NCBI GenBank assembly: GCA_948099385.1
Contig: CANUEZ040000193.1
Span: forward strand, 8,134,501 to 8,198,500
Direction of reading: 5' to 3'
Length of the DNA stretch: 64,000 nucleotides
Source: Fasciola hepatica
Lineage: Eukaryota > Platyhelminthes > Trematoda > Plagiorchiida > Fasciolidae
Part shown: in pieces, positions 21,406 through 32,835 of the stretch
Position numbering within the stretch: position 1 is the stretch's first letter
How the letters are laid out: the number at the start of each line of letters is the position of its first letter
Notes under the pieces: model-generated
Seen by the model: only the letters and a program-made list of their open reading frames with translations
Database searches by the model: none
What the model was told of the DNA's origin: nothing
Made by a program: the position numbers and the translations under genes

Positions 21406-24400
21406 AATATCGCTTCATGTTTGCATGAGGAATAATTGCATCAACACAAAATGCAATCTGTCTTCAGAATACATAGTTTTTTGAGTACATACTAGCCCTC
21501 ATCGGTCAATTACTCACAAGCATGTACGAACACATGAAAATAGTCTACTAATACTTTCGAATAGGCAAGAACCTTGTAGTATAAAACGTATGGCATATCC
21601 CACACACGTATCTTTTGGGAACAGTCCTGTACCAAATAGAACCAAACCACATCTATCCCCATGTCAAATAAATTCCGACTAATCTGATTTGAAGCACGTT
21701 ATTGCACCGGGTAGGTCGGAATTCTGAAACTGCTACTTTGATATCGTCATGATAATGGTTTTGAAGAGCAACCAGGGAATGGCTTCAATGTCAGTAAACG
21801 TGGAGACGAAAAACGGAATAGATGCACCAATATGATGAAGGGGTTTTTCCGAATAACCTCGAATCCCCCATAAATGCAAGTCCGATTTGCCCACCAGACA
21901 GCACATATACATTTTCAGAAATGGGACTTCCTAAAGCTGTGTGCTTTAGGCCATCATAAACTACTTTTCATTCCTTCCAAACATCGATTCCCATCAGCCT
22001 AATCTATCTTGGTTCCTTCGGGCGATTTTATTCACCCAAAAGCTCATTTTGTTATCGTGACAGAATTCAGACATCGGGTAGCGAACATGGTGGAAGTGAA
22101 CCGAGTAGACGATGTAGATCAGTATTTACCCTAAACAGGTTTATTCCTTCATTACTATTTTATTCACCCACGAAGCTTTATTGACACAATATGACCACAT
22201 TTTTCTCATTTTCTCTGATGGAAACTCTCAACGGCAGTTCTGATAACTTCAGTCAAACGTTTCTTTTAAAATCGCTGGCTGTGTCAAAAATACGGGAAAT
22301 ACAGATAACAGAACGAGTAGTTATATCAATGATCAAATCTCTACCAAATAGTAACTGATAAAATGGTTCACAAGGTTACGAAATCCAGTCAAGTCCTGAA
22401 AGGCAGTTGACCATCTACAATAATCTTTGTTCAAATATGACCTTATCTATCCCCAGTGAATATTGAGAAAATGGTTCATTTAAACGATCTGTCTTCCGGA
22501 ATAAACCTGACCGATGAACTCTCTACACTGCACTAAAATTGTTCCAGAGAAGTACAAGAAAAACACAGTGCAATCATTGTTTCTCCACATAGAGATAATT
22601 TTGACGACAGATACACTGGATGGAGAAATCAATGGGACTAGTGAAACGCTGATATCAACTGCGTATCCAGCATTATTCCTGGCAAAGTATCATCGTCTGA
22701 AGCTGATAAAGATTGATCGTCCGCTGAAACTGGAAATGAATTTTTGAAATTCCACACAAACGAGATGATATAATAAACCTAACCAATAAACTTATGAAGC
22801 TAAGTTCAGGCGTATCTACTGTATTGCCGAACCGGTAATTGTGTTCACGTAATTCCCCGATCACACGCCTATAAGAAAGGATACACCGTCTATTCACATC
22901 AAGTTCAGCTGCACATTCCAAGTGAAATATTGGATCTCAGCTACCTACACTGGCCGTACCGAATCTTAGTTACGTCATACAACGACTCAACACATTCGAG
23001 TGTGACTTGAGAATTAAACTCAACACGATTGCATCATCAATAGATGAAAGAATGGTGACTGCCTCAACTCGAAACCATCACGTGATTCAACCATGTTTCC
23101 AAACCCATAGACTTGATTCACTCAACGTGATTACTCATTTCGCTGTCGCAGCAAATCTCACATGAACAAGGTCATGTGTGCTCAGGCTGTGCAGGTAGAT
23201 ATCAGGTTGTTGACTTTCACCATTTGACTCAACGATATTTGAAATTGTCGACCAGTTTTACGCGAGCATCGTAATTGATTGGTGGTAGTGTTAGTGGCGA
23301 TGTGATTTTGGTGATGCTTCATGCGTCAGACGCGCCCTGAAAGTTGCCTAACCGCAGAAGACGGGCAAGTTACAAAACGATCCTACATCGTTCATGGAAT
23401 GCGAGTAATGATCGTCAAACGTTTTTCCCAATTTATAATTTGATGAAATGAGCTTTTATTAAAAGATTTGCATATGTTTATTATTTTCCAGTTATGCCAG
23501 GTTAGAAGATAATTAAGAGGCTCGTTGTTCATATGTGAAATTGAACTTGAGGTGATGGTTACCAGTGTCGTATTGACCTGTTTGTTTTGGTTCTAGATTG
23601 TATTTGAACAATATTTTCCTGCAACTAATGAATATTCATCTGATTTGACAAATACGGTTGAGTGAGGACACATGATTGAGACATCAGAACAGTCGGTATC
23701 AAAACAACTAGTTGTCACCGTCCCATTTGTGCTAACATATCACACGTTTTATGGATTTTGCACACTGGATGATAGAAATTCAGAAAGATAGTCGATAATC
23801 TTGATTACAGCAATTGACAAATTCGTGTCCATACAGTAGCGGTGTTATCAGCGTTACGACAGATATTGTGTTGATAACTATCAATTGTTTGCTGTCAGTG
23901 ATTTCGTCACATTATTTTTGTGGGTAACCAGGATACATTCAGAGATCTGAAATGTTGATTCTGAGCACATATTGTGGTGTTGTTTCGTGCGGATTGAGAC
24001 TCAATCGGCGGTTGCCGAGATCTGGCCTTTGGCAATTCTTGTTGCTCTCACTTCGACAGTTTATTTGAGAAGAGGGACTCCATTAGTATTCATCCAATGA
24101 TCCGATTCACTGGAAGAGATGGTAAATGTCGTTTGTCTGTTTTTCACCAGACGTTTATTTTACCAACTCGGGTGATACGTCTGTGTGCGTTGATACGGTC
24201 TTTCTGTGGTTCGGCCTTCGTCACCTGCCCCACACTGAGAGCTGGAATGCACGGATATTCTGCCTTTCACTCGTAAAATGAGAAATAATCGAGAGATGAA
24301 CAAAACTTGGATTCCAGCAACGTAGTACATCTTTCAGTTTTCGGATATGTGTAACGGGCGATTGATGTCACCCGTTTACCATATCTGCTCCACTGCCACT

Positions 24401-24485
24401 TATAAATTCAATTCATGGGTAGACAGATTGCTTTTATTCTGCTTGATGACAAGGTGTGCTATCGTCATTCTTCGTGATATTATAT

Positions 24486-25100
24486 ATTGAAAATAATAAA
24501 CGCGCTGCTATCATAAAATTTTATGAGTCACGGAATTATGAAGCGGTATAAAATGTATTTCATCGAATATGACAGCCCTGGATTCATGTACAGGCATAGT
24601 TAGCAAGATCGCGATGCAGTGATTAAGCGGTTCGCATGAATACATGTTAGTGAAGGCAGATAAGACAAACTGAAAGTGTAATAACTAATGCACTCCTAAT
24701 AAGCATCCTAAACCTGCGTCAATCAGAAAACGAACGTGTTTCTCACATTAAGTTCAAAGCTGAATTATTGTCTCTCGTTGATTATTCTCAGCAGTTCCCT
24801 TAATGAACTTCAAAAGTCGGGAATTAGAAAACAAAGAAACGAACTTTTCTCGCTTTCGACTTCCCAAACCGGTTTTTTTAACCGCAATCACCTTATGGTA
24901 ATAGTTACAGTGATGTTCACCAATTGAATTTGCACTGTTCACCTCTGCGGAATTAACTACAAGAACTTTCTTTCATCAAAGCAATGCACGTTGGAAAGTT
25001 CTGTAACATTTTGAATTCCCGATTTCTATGTTCCTGTGTAAGCTGGAATTCCACGTTAGGAAAGGGGTTATGTTTTATAACGGAGGCAAATGTAGATGTT
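24486..25100. other. Unassigned spacer
   Basis: Short opposing frames near 24,740-24,940 without domains; no repeat partner was recognised. Confidence 0.5.
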
Positions 25101-25520
25101 GTGCTCCAGCCAAGTCGGATCTTTACTCAAGAACTCATCGACACCAGAGTTCTTTAGATTCGATATTTTAGGCTCGGTTTTTCTGAGCTACTGCTATTTA
25201 CTTAAGTCTAACTTCACTAGTGCTTGGAACCAGAGGTCAACTTTTGGATCAAGTATTGCATTCAAGTGGATCAAAGTGGCTGCAATATATGTTACACATG
25301 CCCACCGACAGACTTCTCGGCGTATGCTGTTCACTGATTCGAGTAATGCTTCGAAGGTAGGTCGAGATTGTCAGTCCACGACATGGCAAAATGCATGGAA
25401 ACATTGACCAGTGGGCTGGGCCAAACAAGACGTGTTAGACACGTGACCCGTCTACCAAATAGTTGGGGACATTAGGTGACAATGCTTGATGACGCATCAA
25501 GTGGTATAGTTGTATTCGGA
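25101..25520 (+). mobile_element. RTE-like LINE 3' tail fragment
   Basis: C-terminal end of the RTE-like family in two frames. HMPTDRLL near 25,300 matches the family HVLRMPTDRLPRR. An LF(T)DSSNASKVGRDCQSTTW segment at about 25,330-25,390 matches LFxDxxNGWKxxRGGQSMTW, then GWAKQDVLD and IVGDIR fall where GLGRVGxxRLPGWGPRD is expected. The frame 25,096-25,407 covers the first part. No RT precedes it, so it is a 5'-truncated insertion. Confidence 0.62.
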
Positions 25521-26442
25521 CTCTTTCTTTGACTTCGTGATTTCCGTTGATTACTTTGTGATTTTGGCCTTTTTTCATTTTAAGCTCATTTTCTTGTTGC
25601 CCTCTGCTCGATGATACTAGAAATTAGTAGCCGAAATCAGAGTAGAGATCTGCGAGGTTAGCAGTTGAACAAACTGGAAACTGAAAACAGCCAAAAAATT
25701 GGGTTATTCGATCGCCTAACCAGATATGAAAATGATTCATCGCTGAGTAGAAAACAATGACGTGCCCTTTCTTGATATATATAATTCACAGAAGTTAATT
25801 TTTGCACGAAGAAACTGAATCCTATATAATAGAATATTCGAATTGCTTTTTGACACCGCAAAGTCCAGCGCCACGAGCAGACGTCGAACAGGCAAGATTC
25901 CCGCACAGATGATTACCCTTCTGAGCGGTTGCCGCCAAGGTGCTCAGAATTTTGCAGTTTTCTAACATTTACCATTCAAAGGTGACAAAATCATCCAACT
26001 AATCCTCAAGCGCCTGAAATCTGCCATCAAACACATAAGCGACGCAGATAATATGGTCAGCATATTCACAACCAGTCGGATACCAACACCGTCAGTGAAA
26101 CAGCTGCTCCCTCCTCGTACCCAATCCAAATTTATCTATTGAATCACATGTGCATGTTCACCAGTTTGCATAGACAGAAATGGGGGACGAATACGTCACC
26201 AAATAAATGATCAAATTCCGGTATGACCTCAATAGATGACGGATGGCAAGTTCACACCAATGATGACATCTACGAAATCAAATGTAATCAGACCAAAAAT
26301 TGTGCCGCATGCATGTAAGTCCATACAACTAGCGTAAATTCATGTGCAACATTACAAACACGAGATTATTCACATAGGCTGAGGCCTTTTCCATTCCTGA
26401 GTATAAACCGAATTTGTGCAAACGGCGTGAATGTCTTAACAG
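25521..26442. other. Unassigned spacer
   Basis: No coding motif or repeat was recognised; a minus frame of 82 codons at 25,658-25,906 has no domain. Confidence 0.45.
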
Positions 26443-26698
26443 TTTTGTTCCACGTTGGTGACACAATTTATTCCCCTCTCATTATTGTTGGTTCCTATCC
26501 CTTAATACTGACCTCAGTCTTATCTCGGTGTCAACAGTTGCTCACTGGCAATAAAAAAATCACACTGACCGCAGTATACTCGTTTACAGATGCAGGGCAA
26601 CTGTCCAGGATGCAGTGTGAAAAACTGTTTTTGACTCCTTTTTCTATTCAGAATTTTGGAGGACAGTCACTGCTTTCAATTATGGTGAAAGTTTGCCG
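26443..26698 (+). CDS. Candidate internal exon of an unidentified gene
   Basis: A 256-nt open block with an AG acceptor after a pyrimidine-containing stretch (TGTCTTAACAG) and a strong GTAAAT donor at 26,699. The translation is balanced in composition, beginning LFHVGDTIYSPLIIVGS, with a hydrophobic segment IYSPLIIVGSYPLILTSVL that could span a membrane, then CQQLLTGNKKITLTAVYS and ending in MVKVC. No family was recognised. It does not resemble the retroelements of the window. Conservation in a related genome or RNA evidence would decide whether it is real. Confidence 0.33.
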
Positions 26699-27719
26699 GT
26701 AAATTTATGACACTTATTTTGCTGTTTGAGATTCATGTTCTCACATGTTTGTGGACAAACGACATATAAGAAATAGTACATTTGTTGAAGTGTTCATGCT
26801 CACGGAGAGGAAATTCCCCGAGAAGACTTTGTATGTAATGGTCATCACGTGGTAAGAGCATGTAGCCTCAAATGTTTGTGTCGAGTCCAACATTCCATTC
26901 GGAGCATGGAACTACTCAAAACTCTAAATTTTCATCTAAATTCCGACAATTCCTTGAGTTTATTTCAACAGTATGAGATGAGAACCTGGATTTTGCGATG
27001 AATTGCAACAAACTAAGATGCAAAGAACTAGAAACATCCAGAGGATCCCTGGGCTTTAAACACTTTGTTCATAATAGCGGACGTTTTGCGACTAAAGCTT
27101 CTATCAGCATCAGGGCAAACAGTGGATTTCCAAATCTCACAGTACCCTACCACCTGCCGCTTTTTCTCTTATATTCACTTTATTTTACTTCTACGCTGCT
27201 AGCTGCTATGAGAGGATCAGCTAAGACGGTTCGTGCATGTGCTCGGCAGTACGCACGCGGTGTGTGTGTAGATGCACTTTTTATCAGGGATCTTGCGAAT
27301 TATCTCCGAAGTGACGTCCCCAGCGTTATTCATTAACCAATAGATTCAACTTGGTTTTATCAACGATTCCTTCATATTATCTATTGTGACCCGAACAGAG
27401 GACCAACAGTATTGCTTCGCGAAATGACTCCTCGTTCAGTATCCACACTCAACTCACCAATAAAACACTGCATCGCTGTTCCATAAATGTTAGGAGTCAT
27501 TAGTGGTGCACACCTGCTGAGTTCACTCTAGGAGTGGAAACAGAACCTCAGCTACCCGAGCTGACTCTCTCAACGATTTGATTTGCATCAACAACCTATT
27601 AAAACAACCATATCCCATGCTTCTCCGAAGATTCGTAAAGTGAGACTGCTATTTATGCACGTTTTGAAAACTTTTAAATGACGCCGAACTTGAAAATGGT
27701 CAAGTCTCTCAGTTAGGCT
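26699..27719. other. Region upstream of gypsy B (possible gag remnant or spacer)
   Basis: Contains a plus frame of 112 codons at 26,998-27,336 without recognisable domain. By position it could include decayed gag and 5' sequence of the gypsy element that follows, but no capsid motif could be confirmed. Confidence 0.3.
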
Positions 27720-28290
27720 ATGAAACCAGTGACAGAAAATTGCATCTCGTGCACTGAACTCCACCTAAGTCCCACCTACCGCTTTCGTCATGCAGGATGT
27801 TGTTCTTGTGGAAAGAATGATCGTACTTTCAAGGCATGGCGCCAGTCCAAATGCGTTGTCATGAATGCCACCTCTCAGTATCCGGAGAGTGATGACAATC
27901 CGGCATACACACTAGAGATTCCAAATGAATCCAACCAATTCGTGAACAGATAAGTCCAGTTACACCGAGGCATGGGACGTCAATTCATGTTGAGTATCAG
28001 GAGCTGCTTGTCCATTATTCGGAAATTCGTATTCGACACGATTCTACCCAGTATACCCATATAACACACTGATGTGCGCATTCACAGTGTTACTCATCGT
28101 CGACTTCCACTGTTGCGCGAGACTACATTGATGGTTCGTTTGGAAAGTGAATATATCCTGACACGCTTCCCGATTTCCATAGACAGTCCCTTGATGTAAT
28201 TTTTTGAGGCCCCGCGTACATTGGAGCAATGGTCAACATTCCGAAAGGCATCCAGCATTCCGGTGGATCAGGTTGTTCTCCAGCAGTTGA
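27720..28290 (+). pseudogene. gypsy B gag zinc knuckle and protease
   Basis: The open frame 27,720-27,953 holds a zinc-knuckle-like CCSCGKNDRTFKAWRQSKC at the end of gag, which binds RNA during packaging. The protease region follows at about 27,970-28,260, with the same block order as remnant A (VEYRELLVHYSEIRI-like sequence, then the segment equivalent to RFPISVDSPL). The DTG active site is not preserved in a clear frame. Stops occur about every 60-80 codons. Confidence 0.6.
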
Positions 28291-29199
28291 TCGTACAATG
28301 CTTGAATAACGAAGTTGAGAGTGGGTGGTGATGCGGAGCTCCTGAAGCACTCAGTGTTGCCGTATGATCAGAGCGAAGGCGTTCTGAAGATGCTATCCCA
28401 AATGGAACAAGACGGTGTCATTGTGTGTGTCTCCATCAACTGGGGTGACTCCGATTGTGGCGGCGATGATGAGTGATGGACAGACACTTCCAATTTGAAG
28501 TGACCACCGACCGTTCTTGAATCCACGTTCAAAAAGACGCACAGCAACCACGATGGAACCGCTGAACTGCCAGAAATGCATGCTCGGCAGAAAGTGTATC
28601 TCATAAATTGATCTGGCTGATGCATGTTCCTAAATTCCGCTGCACGCGGAGTCTAAACCATTACCGACCATCAACGATACATGGAGCATGCACCAATACA
28701 ATTTCTTGCCGTTCGGTATGCACGTGTTATCCAGGATATTTCAGGCCACAATAGACAATGTGATCCGAGGTATCAATGGGATGATGACACATCAGGATGG
28801 AAAGCTGAATTTCGGTTCCCCATAAGAAAGAACACTACAGTCGATTGTGACAGCTGCTGATGAGATTTATGGAATAAAACGTATCGAAAAAGCGCAAATT
28901 CTGTTTCACCAAACCAGATTTCTTTGGCTTTTCTGTCAATTCAAACGGATATCAACCCGATTAGGATAGTTCTAAACCAGTGATCGTCAACTAGTCACCG
29001 AAAAATCACGAGAACTTACAATCGATTCCTGGATGCGCGCAGGGTTACTTCTGATTCATTCCCAATTCTTTGACACGAGCCGAACGTTTTTCTCTAGGCC
29101 ATTCATCCGATGCAGAGCAGTGAAACAAGAAATTTGGAAAAAAGCATTTCACGTGGTCTTCTTCGAAATATCGTTCGCCTACCGATACTTACTCCATTC
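28291..29199 (+). pseudogene. gypsy B reverse transcriptase
   Basis: N-terminal blocks GVTPIVAAMMSDGQTLPI and NPRSKRRT lead to motif A, IDLADA, at 28,607-28,624. The LPFG block reads QYNFLPFGMHVLSRIFQ from 28,694, followed by ATIDNVIRGINGMM. The catalytic YxDD box is degraded to HQDG at about 28,790-28,801. FCFTKPDFFGFSVNSNGYQP (family CxFxxxxxxFLGYxVxxxGxxP) and the tether block ENLQSIPGCAQGYF with FIPNSLTRAE follow at about 28,890-29,090. Frame changes and loss of YxDD make it inactive. Confidence 0.78.
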
Positions 29200-29465
29200 G
29201 CGCCGTCTGAGTCGACCACACGGATCACCGACTCGTCCAAAGTGGCGATAGGTGCAGATCGGACTGAAGTTCACAATTGTCACAGACCACCAAACTAATC
29301 AGCTTTCATTTGATGCAGATAAATTCGTTTCTCATTCCATGGCTGCTATGATATAACGATGAATCATTGCCTGAGCTGCATAAAAGTACGACGTCCTGCA
29401 TCGAGGAGGCAAAACCGTCATGAACACGGATTTCCTGGCACACAAACCATTTCATTACTGCGACC
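29200..29465 (+). pseudogene. gypsy B RNase H
   Basis: TTRITDSSKVAIGA at about 29,213-29,254 matches the opening TDAS...GIGAVL strand with its catalytic Asp. After a deletion, FTIVTDHQTN at about 29,270-29,300 matches the FxxxTDHxAL block. KYDVLHRGGKTVMNTDFLA at about 29,385-29,440 matches the end block YxVxHRxGKxxxxADxLSR. RNase H removes template RNA during reverse transcription. Internal stops are present. Confidence 0.75.
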
Positions 29466-29679
29466 GCTCTCATGTCCCCGTCAAAATTAAGGGAACAGAA
29501 AAAAGAATGCTAATGTTCGGTGATTTCGGTGATCAGAAAGGGTGACGACCCGGACTGAAGCGGAATTTTCTTCCGTTTTTCGTACTGTGAATTGATATAA
29601 GTATCCAACCCGATGGTGTCGTTTGTTGAGGTGACCAACTTGAATTCCATTTCCATTTAACAAGTCGGATTTGGTCCAA

Positions 29680-30540
29680 CTGTTTTTAGGCCATTTGGGT
29701 GTGAATAAAATGAAGCCACTGGCTTGACAGATTTGTCGGTGGCCGGAATTCGATGCGGACGTTTGCACTTTGGCAATGAACCCGTGGTCCGAAAGCAAGG
29801 GGTTCACTGACTCCTATTTCAGAAGTGTTGCCGACCAGCTGGTCAAACAACTCGTTAGTATTCCAGATTTTACAGAAGCGCCTCAGCCGGGAAGCAACTC
29901 GTCGGGTACTGGTCACCCAAAATGGATCGTAGTTCTGTGAGACGGAGCTGAAAATTAGCTTGAGAAAATCGGATGTTGCCATTTTTGTACAGCGCCACAC
30001 CACCCGTGCTCTAACAGTGCATCAGAAACCTTGGTGATCTCCGTGAAAAGTGCCCTATCATCATGGATTGCGAGAACGTTGCCCGACTTGGAGGTGTTCC
30101 TGGACAGTTTCTTGTTGCAATACCGAGACGCAGTGCACACGTTCACCAGGGAGATTTCAGCCGTTCTGTTCAGGTCCTGATAACTACGGTCATCGTTGAC
30201 ATGTCTTGATTCCGGCAACGTCGCATTAGATCAGTAGCAACGATTTAACTTAAGGGATCAGTTGCAGATATCTTGCTCAATCGACTGTCGAGATTACGTA
30301 GGTGGATGATGAATAAGTGCACCGGCGCCACATCAGTCAAATCGGTTTCGAATGGCGACCGCCAACGTGGCCGATCACACTGCTGAGACGACCGAAGATC
30401 CAGATGGTGACTGTGTTGATGACAGGGATCCATTTATTCCTCCAACCAAAACGACGGCTACCGCTGTCGAGCCAAAGCCACCAGCTCCAGTTCGGATATC
30501 AGTGCGACTGGGGATCCCAATAACAAGGAGCACCTGAAAG
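29680..30540 (+). pseudogene. gypsy B integrase and C-terminal tail
   Basis: The HHCC zinc-binding opening is represented by GHLGVNKMKPLA, then CRWPEFDADV (family HPGxxRMKSLARxxxWWPxxDxDI), at about 29,685-29,755. The late catalytic region appears as TAPHHPCSNSASETLV at about 29,990-30,040 (family TxPxHPxSNGxAERxV). It is followed by FLLQYRDAVHTFTREISAVLF at about 30,104-30,165 (family FLLxYRxTPHxTTGxSPAELF). An open proline/threonine-rich tail, DPFIPPTKTTATAVEP, lies at 30,420-30,475. Long minus-strand frames over 29,490-30,220 are shadows of this coding DNA. Confidence 0.72.
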
Positions 30541-30769
30541 AGGACAGATGGGATGATTCAGTCAGCATCACACGTGATATGGCCAAGTATATTTTCGTAG
30601 CTACGCTCGCGTTTATGATCCTCAACCGATTAGGATTGCTATGGACGGGTACAGGTAAGCCCACTGTGATTGATCAAATTTTAGCTTGCCAAAAATTTCT
30701 TTTGCTTCATCATTTATACAAATCAGTTCTGGAATAAAGTTATCGTGCTATTTCGCAGCATGGGCATTC

Positions 30770-30985
30770 TTGCCATTTTGGATTAGGTGGTTTCGAGTGG
30801 GAGCGATTTTAACACATTCCACCAGCTTGTGTACAGAGAATATCACAAGACAATGTAGTTCTCTTTCCTGTTTGACGTGAGAATAATCATTTATCTTGGA
30901 AACCATAACAGAGGTTTGGTGAAAATCATTGCGTTGTTGAGTTCTACATGATGCAGTACTATGTGAATCAAGCGGCTTTGGTTCA
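30770..30985 (+). repeat. Non-coding segment downstream of gypsy B, shared with 1,090-1,345
   Basis: Matches the sequence after gypsy remnant A (GGTTTCGAGTGGGAGCGATT, then TTCTACATGATGCAGTACTATGTGAA). An AATAAA occurs shortly upstream near 30,735. Position and recurrence suggest part of a 3' LTR. A 5' LTR partner was not found left of 27,720. Confidence 0.45.
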
Positions 30986-31749
30986 GCATAAAAAGCCAAA
31001 GAACTAAACGGGATGGACTACTTAAGCCGGAGATGTAATCATGACTGGCAGGTCAATGGGAAACATCGGGTTCTAACCACTGTGCCCGAGGAGAGGACAT
31101 TCTCTTGAATAGAAAAAGGGAGAAACAGTTCACTGATCTGAAAAGCTTCACTTGATGGACGTAGGAGTAGCGTACCCCGGTTTAATATCGACGACGAGAG
31201 ATCATCGCACATCATTGAACAACTATCACCAATCTCATCTTGCGATCCTGCAACCAAAAAGATGCTATCCCTTCGACGTTTCGCTTTCTCTATTGGGTGC
31301 ATTGGGCTAAGGACTGAATCCAAAGAGTGGATCGTTTACAAAGCACCATTGAAGACAAGACAGAATATTTGCACATTCATAATTCACGCGACAGACTAGA
31401 AGAAGTTCCTCCACGGTTTCTCGGTTATTTTCCCGTGTTTGGTAGCGCCTCACTATGTTCTGGATCAAAGTTCACAATTAAAATTCCGTTCTGTCTTGTT
31501 GGTAGTCGCCAAGTACGACATGCCCTAAAATCTCCATCGCTCATTTCGGGAAACAAATTTCTTGTTTATCTGCACTTCACCTCTCTCATCCCAATTCTGA
31601 ATAGAGATGGGAGGCTGCAATGAGTCGGGAACGTGAACTTCCATTTCTCGGTACCGGTAGCAAATAAGGTACAAGAAAAAAGAGAATCGATGTTCATTGT
31701 GTCCTCAAAACAAGCATAAAATACCTTACTTCAGCGTTAACACTAGGCT

Positions 31750-32315
31750 CTCCAGCTACAAACTGGGCTTCCCGTTTCACTCTACGCATGCCGGGTAATT
31801 CGGTGTTTAGTGCTTGTGGTAAAGCTGGCGTTGATATCGTTCGCGGCATGAAGACTGAGCGTGCACTGGATTCCAATGACCAGTCGTATATGTGCGAATC
31901 GAGTGAACGGTTCTATACATGTTAACATCACTAGACTGAAGAGTCCATGTCTGTTTGTCGTTTATGAGCATGCCCCAAATGACCGCACCTCGTCTGAGGC
32001 TAAAAATGAATACCACCATAATTTTATCAATTGATCCGTAGCATGCATTCAACGGACATCATGGATGTTGTTGGTGAATTCAGTGTTCAGGTTGGAAGCC
32101 TCGATGAGACACAGCGAAATGAGGTAAACCGTTTCGACATTTCAGACGATGGAACCGATAACAGTGACCGACTCATTCAACTATGTCCTGACCATGGACT
32201 ATTCCTAGCGAATACAAATTTCTGGCACAATGAGCTCCACCGAAAAACCTGGCACCCTGCTGCGTCTCAACAGCTTTGCACTCAGATCGACCATATTGCT
32301 CTTGGTTACCGCTGA
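31750..32315 (+). pseudogene. LINE copy 2 AP-endonuclease domain
   Basis: Same domain as at 2,626-3,263. The N-terminal ETRIQD block is lost to a deletion near 31,740. RFTLRMPGNSV, the RGMKTERAL segment (shortened by deletion) and the C-terminal open segment 32,031-32,315 remain, the last with TDNSDRLIQLC, LANTNFWHNELH and TQIDHIALGYRW. In the last segment it differs from tandem units 1 and 2 at only a few positions (for example FDISDDG for FNISTDG), so the tandem units and copy 2 share a recent common source. Confidence 0.78.
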
Positions 32316-32835
32316 CACGGATCAACTCTAAACTGCTGATCATTTTGTTCCCCGTCTGTTGACAATGATCACACAGCTGCCTGTGTGAATTCGAATCTGC
32401 TTCTCGACGGCGGCCGGAAGTACATCAAAGACGAAAATTCTCGTCCGTCACTACTTGACGATATCAAAGAATGTGCCTCCATGCAGAATTATTGTAAAAT
32501 TCAAGATTGACACGTTCTGTTTTATTTCACTGTACTCTCTCTTTTATAGTACATAATGTTACCGTACATGATACTGCCCAGATGAAAAATTGAGCTACGT
32601 TCTATTCGTCCTTGATGTTCCTACTTCGCAGTGGTTGTGTGCGGGTTTCAGCCTGTTCAATCCATTTGATTTCACATTTTGCGTTGCTCAAAGGATTCAA
32701 ACCATGATTGCATCTGAAATGAAACCTCATGATGTAAGTTCTACATTTCAGCTGAATGACGACTATATGGAATGTTTCAATAAATCGTATTAGGCCCGAG
32801 ACCATTTGGATGATGCGAAGAAAACAGTGTTTTTC

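Larger units (their letters stand above)
19172..24485 (+). repeat. Unclassified long repeat R1, copy 1
   Basis: Collinear, same-orientation homology with 55,635-59,285. Landmarks: CTCGTATCGGTACTGTTTC near 19,200, TTGTGGCTGGTGAACGAGAT near 19,520, ACATCATC near 20,810, AAGGCAGTTGACCATCTA near 22,400, AATATTCATCTGATTTG near 23,630 and CACCTGCCCCACACTGAGA near 24,220. The offset shrinks from about 36.46 kb on the left to about 34.80 kb on the right, so copy 1 carries about 1.66 kb extra, part of it an RTE tail at 20,940-21,180. No protein domain was recognised in either copy. Candidates are a large non-autonomous element or an old segmental duplication. Confidence 0.75.
27720..30560 (+). mobile_element. 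Ty3/gypsy-like LTR retrotransposon remnant B (all pol domains traceable)
   Basis: Decayed gypsy polyprotein in canonical order on one strand: gag zinc knuckle, protease, reverse transcriptase, RNase H, integrase, proline-rich C-terminus. The integrase-after-RNase-H order places it in Ty3/gypsy rather than Ty1/copia. Frames shift repeatedly, there are many stops, and small deletions occur (notably between RT motif A and the LPFG block), so it is not functional. It is the most complete LTR element in the window and serves as the key for reading remnants A and C. Confidence 0.8.

Noticed and set aside
29487..30218. Three overlapping minus-strand frames of 87-106 codons
   Set aside because: They lie opposite the plus-strand gypsy B integrase, whose motif order is clear; they are shadows.
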